Assembly: GCF_018687715.1 (NCBI RefSeq)
Contig: NC_056765.1
Span: 28,862,254 to 28,926,253 of the forward strand
Length of the DNA stretch: 64,000 nucleotides
Source of the DNA: Carya illinoinensis
Taxonomy: Eukaryota > Streptophyta > Magnoliopsida > Fagales > Juglandaceae
Direction of reading: 5' to 3'
The position numbers and the translations under genes are program-made. The stretch's first letter is position 1. Every line of letters starts with the position of its first letter. Below the pieces are notes generated by a model. It was not told where the DNA came from. It did no database searches and saw nothing but the letters and a program-made list of their open reading frames with translations. Positions 56,838-64,000 of the stretch are shown one piece after another.

Positions 56838-57435
56838 GTCATTTATTGGGCAATTGTCAACACAAATATTAGATAGATGTCATACTTAAATTTTAACTTG
56901 TTGATGATTGCTGCTTAGATGTTAAGCAGATGGCATACATAAATGTGAAACATGGATATTTTTTGGAGCTTTTGTATAGTTTATGTCTTTTATGAGAAAT
57001 AAAGTCATTATTAAAGATATTAATGAAATGGTATGACTAGAATGATGAAAAATCGTTCAAAATAATAAGGAAAGAAACTAAAGATTTAAAATTAAGTGAT
57101 TTTTCTTTTTAGTTGATGCATTATTGATTGAGAAAACACTGAGTCAAGTAAACTTGGATTGCCTTTCGGCACTTCTTAATGAAAATTCTATTACTGATTG
57201 AAAAAATGATTCCCTTCAGACCGAAAGAGACACTTTCTTGAATTTGTGAAGGAAAATGTATCTCATATTTTGTAAAATGGATTTGGGTGAGAAGTCTACA
57301 GTTCTCTTTTGGGCTCACATTTGTATTCAACTCTCCTTTTTATTTTTATTTTTATCTTCTTACTGAAATCTGCCAAAAGAATTGGTGTAACAACCTGCAT
57401 AGGCCAGTGGTCTTGGGTTGAATCCCTTCTGAAGA
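56838..57435. other. Intron 2 sequence of the RhoGAP gene, no other feature
   Basis: AT-rich, with no coding segment I can support. Sequence near 57390-57420 (GTGGTCTTGGGTTGAATCCC) resembles the 3' half of a tRNA-derived SINE promoter, but no complete structure is visible. Confidence 0.35.
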
Positions 57436-60400
57436 ATTTCTCTTCTGTCAGTTTTTATGCTAGAGGAGATTGACGTACACAGCACGCTGGTGGAGATGCA
57501 GGCACAATTGTGGAAGCTGCAGGATGTGGTGGAAAAAGTGCTGAGATGTGTTGAGGGTAATAAGGAAAGAGTTAGTGAATGGGCAAGTAAAGGGGTTGGG
57601 GTGGGCTTAGGTGATTGGAGGCCCAACAGGGCCACAAATAAACGGCTAATTATCGGGACAGGCTCGATTGTTGGGCCTAGTAAAGGGGGTGAGGACCGAA
57701 ATGGTAAGGGGGCTGGGCTAGTGTGGAGAAAGTGGGTAGAAGCCCAGTGGGCCGACGGGTTGGGCCATAGCCAATGGGGCAGTATGATGGACAAACCCAA
57801 TCCGTGTGAAGAGAACGCACAAGGGCACCATCCAACGGCAGAAGTCGTCCTCTTACACTGGAAATCTTGACGCAAAGCATGCGGACTGCAGAGGATCTGT
57901 CGACGGGGACACAAAAGACACCGGGGATGGCGTCGGAGCAGTCAGTAGGTGATCAGTACACGCCGTGTGCCTAGAAAACGACAGCAGAGCTTCCAGTGGG
58001 TAGTACTTCACCATCGTGTGTCGTTTCACCATCAAGTGGAGGCTAGAAAGGGTATACTCCGGTGAACCCCTAATTATAGCTTCTCGATGATTCTGAGATG
58101 GGCGAAAGGGAGGGGGCTTGTTCAGATGACCTTTCCCATTCTGGCAGTGAAGAACTACCTTTTTCTTTAGAAGAGAATTCCCAAAGACTTGTCCAAGTGC
58201 TAAGTGGGCCTGTTGGGGAGGGTGAAAATTTTTTCATGGAAGAGACATGGGGTTTGCCGATGGAATTTAGAGTGGGTGAGCCTATTCCTCTGATTTATAT
58301 GTTACCAATTCAATCTTATGTTTTAGACTGGGTATTTCACAAGGTGAAGGAAATACAACAATGTGTGGGGATGGAGTGTGAAGGCTTTGAGGAACAGTTT
58401 ATGGCTTTGCTTATTGCCATTGAAGTGGGGCATCAACAATATAGGAAAGCTGGCTAAAAAAAAACGGTGTGCGCTTTAGAGGTTAACATGGTCGATGAAT
58501 TATGAGGGTAGTTCCAGCAGGGACAGGTCAGAAGGGAAGTGACTGGCTTCCCCCAAATGAAATCCAAAATTGTGTTGTGGAATGTTCGCGGGCTCAACGA
58601 GGCCAATAAGGCCTCGTTTGTTTTTACAGATGAGATAAGATAAGATAAAATTTTTTGAGATATGTTGAGATGAGATGAGATAAGATGAGATTAGATGAAA
58701 TATGTGTTTGTTTTTAGAGATGAGATGAGATAAAAAATTTTGAGATATGTTGAGATGAGATGAGATAAGATGAAATATGTGCTTGTTTTTAGAGATGAGA
58801 TGAGATTAGTTTGACTTTGTTATAGTTACTAATATGATGGGACCCACAAGTACTTGTAGTACTTTTTATAATATTTTATTTATTTACCAATGCTGCAATT
58901 TTTATTTTTATTTTTCTACTTCTTTTTTTATTTTTTTTTGCTGCTTCCTTTGTTTATTTATTTACCAATGATGCATTTTTTTTTCCTGCTTCCTTTTTTA
59001 TTAACCATTTGGTCAATTTTTTTTTTTTGTTTTTTTTTTCTGCTTATTTTGTTTATTTATTTACCAATGGTGATTTTTTTTTTCTACTTCCTTTTTTTTT
59101 AACCATTTTGTCTTTTTTTTTTTGGCTACTTCCTTTATTTATTTATTTACCAATGATGTAATTTGTTTTAGATGAAAACTTGAGATCTTTTTTTGAGATA
59201 AAAACCTGAGAAGAAACTTGAGATCTTTTGAGATGAAAACTTGAGAAGAAAACCTGAGAAGAAACTTGAGATCTTTTGAGATGAAAATTTGAGATGAAAA
59301 CCTGAGAAGAAACTTGAGATCTTTTGAGATGAAAACTGGTAGATCAAAATGTTTGTTTGTTTTTATAAAACTACTGATAGTACGAAAACTTTGAGAAGTT
59401 TTCAAAGTTTTGGTTTTTAGTCGCGAAAACAAACAAGACCAAAGTGTCTCCAAGTAAGAAACTTGCTTCATGAGTGGAAGGTGGACATTGTTTGTTTACA
59501 AGAGACAAAGCTGAAATTAATTATTAGAAGAATTGTGTGAAGTTTATGGAGTTGTGTACATGTGGATTGGGTGTATTTGGCATCTAATGGGGCGTCAGGA
59601 GGTGTTTTGGTGATGTGGAATAGATGAGTGGTGGAGAAAAGGGAGGAATTCATAAGTGTTTGTGGTAGCATGCTCCTTTAAGAGTGTGACATATAAATTT
59701 TTGTGGGCTTTTGCTGGTGTATATGGACCAAACTTAGACAACAACATAAGACTATCGTAGGAAGAATTAGCTGGAGTACATAGCTAGTGGGACCTTTGGT
59801 GCATTGGTGGGGATTTTAATGTCATAAGATTTCCAAGTGAATGTTTTGGAAATAGAAGAGTGCAGCCAACAATGGCAGAATTCTCAGAGTACATCTTTGA
59901 TTTGAACTTAGTGGATTTGCCACTAGTGGGGGGTTCTTTCACGTGGTCTAATAATTAGACGTGGTCTTAACTGGATAGATTCTTAATATCACCAGAATGA
60001 GAAAGTCATTTTCCGAATGTATGGCAAAAGAGAATGCCTCGTCTTTGCTTGGATCATTGGCCTATCATGCTGGATTGTGGTGGTCTCCAAAGAAGGCATC
60101 GGTACTTCAAATTTGAAAAATATGTGGTTGAAATTTGAAGGCTTTGTGGACAGGGTCAGACAGTGGTGGTGCTCATATTAGATATAGGGCACCCCCAGCT
60201 TTGCGGGTAAACTGAAAGCTCTAAAAAAAAGATTTAAAGCTTTGGAACATGTAGTCTTTTGGCGATATAGGGGAATGCAGGAAAAGCAAGGTGATGGAGA
60301 TCCAGGAGTTAGAGAGGATACAAGAGGACCAGACTCTCACACAGGAAGAATTAGCTCAGGAGATAGCGTTGGTAGTAGATCTTGATAGGATTATTTTATT

Positions 60401-62890
60401 AGAAGAGACTTCTTGGCGTAAAAAATCAAGAGCATTATGGTTAAAGGAAGGAGATTGAAGCACGGAGTTCTTCCACAGAATAGCTAACTCTCATAGGAGA
60501 ACCAACAACATTGAGATGCTGAAATTGATGGTGTTGATTGTAGGGAAGAGCAGGTAATTCATAATCATGCAGTTGATTTCTTTGAGCAGTCACTTATCGA
60601 GCAGGTGGGATGGTGGCCTACGCTTGATGGGCTTGGTTTTGACTCCATTGGGTTGTATGATGTTTGTTGGTTGGAGAGGCCTTTTGAGGAGACAGAGGTT
60701 TACAAAGTGGTGTGGAGAATGGTTAAAGACAAGGCACTGGGTCTTGACTCTTGACGGTTTTTCTATGGGTTTCTTTCAAACATGCTAGGATGTGTTAAAT
60801 GATGATCTTATGAGGGTATTTCAGGAGCTTTTCTTGGCTGGAAAATTTGAGAAAAGCTTTAACGTTACTTTTCTTGCATTGATACCGAAGAAGGTTGGGG
60901 CCGTGGAGATTAAGGAATTTCGGTCCATTAGTTTAGTAAATGGGGTATACAAGATAATTTTTAAGGTGCTTGCGAATCGTTTAGGTGAGGTATTGGGGAA
61001 GATAATTGCAAAACCCCAAATGCCTCACAAAATGCTTTTGTACTAGGATTTTCTTCTTTACCTTCTTGGGAGGTGTGGTTTTGGGGAGAGGTGGCGGTCG
61101 TGGATCCGGTGGTACATATCAACGGTGAAATTCTCAGTTTTGATAAACAAAAGTCCAGTTGACTTTTTTAATAGCACACGAGGTTTAAGACAAGGAGACC
61201 TGTTGTCTCTATTACTTTTTGTTATTGTGATGGAGGCACTAAGCAAAATGACCTCGGCATTGGTTAATAATGGTTTCGTGGCTGGCTTCTCAATTGGAAC
61301 CCTGGATAGGGGAATTATTAATATTTTTCATTTGTTATTTGCAGATGATACACTTATCTTTTGTTAGGCAGATCATAACCAGGTTCGAGCACTCTGGCAG
61401 TTGGCTAGCACTCTGGGGTGTAAGATTGCCTCTCTTCCTATGACTTACCTTGGACTCCCATTGGTGGCTGCCTCGAGAGTCTCTTCATTATGGGACACAG
61501 TGATTGAGAAAGTAGAGTGGAGATTGGCAGGATGGAAGAGAATGTACCTGTCGAAAGGTGGTAGGATTACCTTGATCAAGATTACATTATCTAATTTACC
61601 AACTTACTTTTTGTCTCTATTCCCTATCCCAGCAAGGGTGACGTTCATAATTGAGAAACTTTAACATGAGTTCTTGTGGAGTGGAGTGGGTGAGGAGTTC
61701 AAATTCCACCGATTCAATTGGGAGAAGGTAGGCAGTCCTATCTCCAATGGTGGTTTGAGTGTCAGAAATATGAGAATATTTAATAGGGCGTTACTTGGAA
61801 AATGGCTGTGAAGATACAATAAGGAATCAAAAGCCATATGGAAGTTGGTGATTGAGAGCAAATATGGAGGCTTATGGGGGGATGGTGTACTAAAGAAGTG
61901 AGAGGGACTTATGGAGTGGGTTTGTGGAAACACATGAGAAGAGGATGGGGGGTCTTTAGTCGACACACAAGATTTCTTTTGGGTGAGGGTTCTAGGATTG
62001 AAGTTTGGAGTGATATTTGGTGTGGCAATAGTGCTCTAAATGATTTATTTCCTTCACTTTTATGGGTTGCAAGAGCCAAAGATGTTTTAGTGGCTGAAGT
62101 CATGGTGATATTGGGAGGAGCACATCCAGTGGAATATCAATTTTAGTTGGGCGGCACAAGATTGGGAAATGAGTAGCTTTGAAGACTTTTTCAGCCTTCT
62201 GTACTCCATAAAATCGAGTAACCAGCAAGAAGATATGTTGTGGTGGATACCCGCAGGTAAATGTTCATTCTTGGTTTTCTCTTTTTATAAGTCTCTCACA
62301 CAAGAGCCCAATATTCAGTTTCCATGGAGAAAGCTTTGGAGACATAAGGCACCTCCAAATCTGCATTCTTCATGTGGACAGCTTCCTTGGGTAAGATCCT
62401 CACAACCGACAACTTGAGGAAACATAGGGTAATCATCGCAGATTGGTGTTGCATGTATAGGAACAGGGGCGAGTCTATGGTCCATCTCCGACTATATTGT
62501 GAGACAGCTAGAGTGTTATGGAATGAGGTATTTAGTAGACTAGACTTGGGTTATGCCCGAGATAGTAGTGGCAGTTCTGGCCCGTTGGACAAATCTAAGA
62601 GGCATTCAACAGATTAAAGCTATGTGGAAGATGGTCCCTATATGCATCATGTGGTGTTTGTGGCAGGAGCACAATGATCGGATGTTTGAAGACAAGGAGA
62701 GATAGTTGGAGGAACGAAAAGCTTTATTTATTAGAACTTATGTACTTGGGACATTTCTATTGACTTTAATGGCTTGGATCTACATGATTTTCTTGTCTCT
62801 ATTGCGCCTACATAGTTAGGGCATACTTTTGTAATGTACTTGGCTATGCCTATTCATTGATTAATAAAATTTGTTTACTTAAAAAAAAAA
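57436..62890 (+). mobile_element. Decayed LINE with a nested MITE and a deleted RT motif
   Basis: It starts within ORF1 (57457-57870, a Glu/Lys coiled segment) and continues 58098-58457. ORF2 begins at about 58560 (MKSKIVLWNVRGLNEANK) and is cut by the element at 58610-59440, resuming with VDIVCLQETKLK. RT remains at 60792-61046 and 61125-61367 ([26 protein letters not shown] then a stop). Directly after QNAF near 61040 about 120 bases are missing that would encode the first catalytic Asp block (KLDMEKAYD). The C-terminus (WCCMYRNRGESM) lies near 62450 and the common tail with A-run ends at about 62890. Stops are dense. It fills intron 2 of the RhoGAP gene. Confidence 0.85.
58610..59440. mobile_element. 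831-bp DNA transposon (MITE family) inserted in LINE ORF2
   Basis: The left end GGCCTCGTTTGTTTTTACAG and the reverse-complemented right end GGTCTTGTTTGTTTTCGCGA are inverted repeats. They match the termini of the 148-bp element at 28091-28238. It splits the LINE endonuclease exactly between NEANK and the following SPSK segment. The inside has three kinds of tandem repeat: GAGATGAGATAAGATGA-rich sequence (58630-58810), about four units of TTTATTTATTTACCAATG plus T-rich spacer (58875-59163), and units of GAAGAAACTTGAGATCTTTT plus GAGATGAAAA (59165-59335). No transposase frame. Confidence 0.75.
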
Positions 62891-63234
62891 ATTTTTTTTA
62901 TGCTGTTGTCTGTCTGTATGAATTAGCTTTGCACTTGTCATTGCCTTGGGTTAGGGACATTCATTGGCCAGTTTACTAATACCACAATCTTTTGGGGGGT
63001 AATTGTTTACAAACAGTGTTTAATCCTTCAACTATTGTTGGGTTTCTTTTTGACTATGAATTATCCTTAAGCAATCACATATGTCCCTTGGATCCTTCTT
63101 CTTATAAAATGGTTGATGTAATGATTGCCCTTTGTGTGGAATGATTTTTACATTATTGGATTCCTCTTGTTGATTCCTTTGGTGGAGGAATTCTTTAAAT
63201 ATTGCTTATTTTACTTTCTGTTGGACTTCTGCAG
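62891..63234. other. End of intron 2 of the RhoGAP gene
   Basis: No gene. The last 60 bases are T-rich and end TTGGACTTCTGCAG, a strong 3' splice site for exon 3. Confidence 0.5.
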
Positions 63235-63311
63235 GAATAGGCTGGAAGTCTTGGAAGAAGCGGTGGTTTATACTCACACGTATCTCTTTAGTTTTCTTCA
63301 AAAATGATCCT
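63235..63311 (+). CDS. Third coding exon of the PH-domain RhoGAP
   Basis: It starts GA ATA GGC, completing the Gly codon split by exon 2, and encodes IGWKSWKKRWFILTR then ISLVFFKNDP, ending at CCT/GTTAGT in phase 0. This is beta-strands 1-2 of the PH domain of plant PHGAPs. The KSWKK and FFKNDP wording is closer to PHGAP1/2 than to REN1 as I recall them. Residue Ile in TR-I-SLVFF replaces the usual Thr. The rest of the PH domain, the RhoGAP domain and the coiled coils must lie beyond the right edge. Confidence 0.85.
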
Positions 63312-63766
63312 GTTAGTACAAATCGTTTCTTCTTTCTTTTGTTTTTGGGGATGTTAGTATGGTTATTTACTTTGCCCATTTTTAGTTTTATTTGTTTTTC
63401 ATTGTTCTACAATGTTGGTGTTTGGTGGATTGTGTGCTCTTTTTTATTACTGAGGATGCATTATAGAATGCTTGCTTATAAGAAAAAACTATTGGAGAAT
63501 GCTATGTAGCAAAATGCCACACTTGCTGAATTGCACAATACTGGGAACACATCAAGTTTCAAATGCAGCTTGTGCCCAAAGCTATTTGGTTGAGTGCATG
63601 CCTGCCATTTTTAATAAGCATCATAAATCCTATTCTTCAAAACAAAAAAAAATAAAATAAAAAAACAACCTTATATAATGCTGTCTACTAGACAGAAGAA
63701 GATGTGCTTGAGGGGCTACCTGGACTCAAATCCTGCTTAGGAATCTTCAGTTTTCCATACAGGATT
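63312..63766. other. Intron 3 of the RhoGAP gene, no other feature
   Basis: T-rich non-coding sequence after the GTTAGT donor. Short open frames here have no recognisable product. Confidence 0.45.
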
Positions 63767-64000
63767 TTTTTTTTTGGTAAGTAAAAAATAATACTTTATT
63801 GATAGGAATAGGCATAGCCCAAGTACATAGGAAGTATACATAGAAAATGCCTAAGTTCCACTAAGCACTAGCGAGGGATACAAACAAATCATGAAAACTG
63901 TCCTCATTACAACTAATTCCTGAAGCCCAAAGAAATAAAGTATTGTAAAAGAATTTCTTCAGCTCATCCAAGGAAAACTCCTGGTCTTCAAAACACCTCT
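63767..64000 (-). mobile_element. LINE entering from the right edge, 3' end only
   Basis: A T-run (A-tail on the minus strand) at 63767-63776 is followed by the inverted common tail (TTGATAGGAATAGGCATAGC, then CCAAGTACATAGGAAGTATA). Then comes sequence whose minus strand corresponds to the end of ORF2 (the AGGTGTTTTGAAGACCAGGA region matches the TFEDKER segment of other copies). The bulk lies outside the window. Confidence 0.75.

Noticed and set aside
57385..57425. tRNA gene or SINE promoter (GTGGTCTTGGGTTGAATCCC)
   Set aside because: Only a B-box-like word is present. No A-box at the right distance and no cloverleaf stems.

Overview
This is plant nuclear DNA, from a woody eudicot. It is AT-rich, with spliced genes, a P-class PPR gene, a FAR1/MULE transposase and many plant L1-type LINEs. 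Several small inverted-repeat elements (cores such as GGCCTCGTTTGTTTT, or AAATGATATTTGCAGTCGT) look like families I associate with Fagales, especially Juglandaceae (walnut/pecan). That placement is recognition plus inference, not proof.

Three host genes can be supported. (1) 1151-9134, plus strand: the last two exons of a MYB/homeodomain-like nuclear protein of the DRMY1 type. Its splice phases match across a 6.85 kb intron filled by a LINE. (2) 11335-13524, minus strand: an intact, intronless P-class PPR protein, probable orthologue of Arabidopsis At4g28010. (3) 42.35-63.31 kb and beyond the right edge, plus strand: the first three coding exons of a PH-domain Rho/ROP GTPase-activating protein (PHGAP/REN1 type). 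These exons are tiny (30, 37 and 77 bp) and split by introns of 13.5 and 6.9 kb stuffed with LINEs. A 33-codon hydrophobic upstream ORF ends 9 nt before its start codon.

Between genes 2 and 3 lies transposon territory. 14.1-23.5 kb looks like one large Mutator-like element. Inverted terminal motifs flank two convergent, decayed genes: a GRF-zinc-finger membrane protein (plus) and a FAR1/FRS transposase (minus). The layout resembles maize MuDR, but with a GRF gene in the accessory position. 23.66-26.99 kb has the termini of a non-autonomous Helitron. 28.4-33.5 kb is an old minus-strand LINE with RNase H. 33.5-42.3 kb is AT-rich and holds MITEs and short repeats, with no gene I can support.

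The LINEs are at least eleven insertions or fragments on both strands. Most share a 3' tail that ends in a GCCTATT...AATAAAA-type segment plus A-run. The clearest event is a 5.57 kb LINE at 44160-49728, flanked by a perfect 15-bp duplication, inside an older minus-strand LINE. All LINE coding regions are broken.
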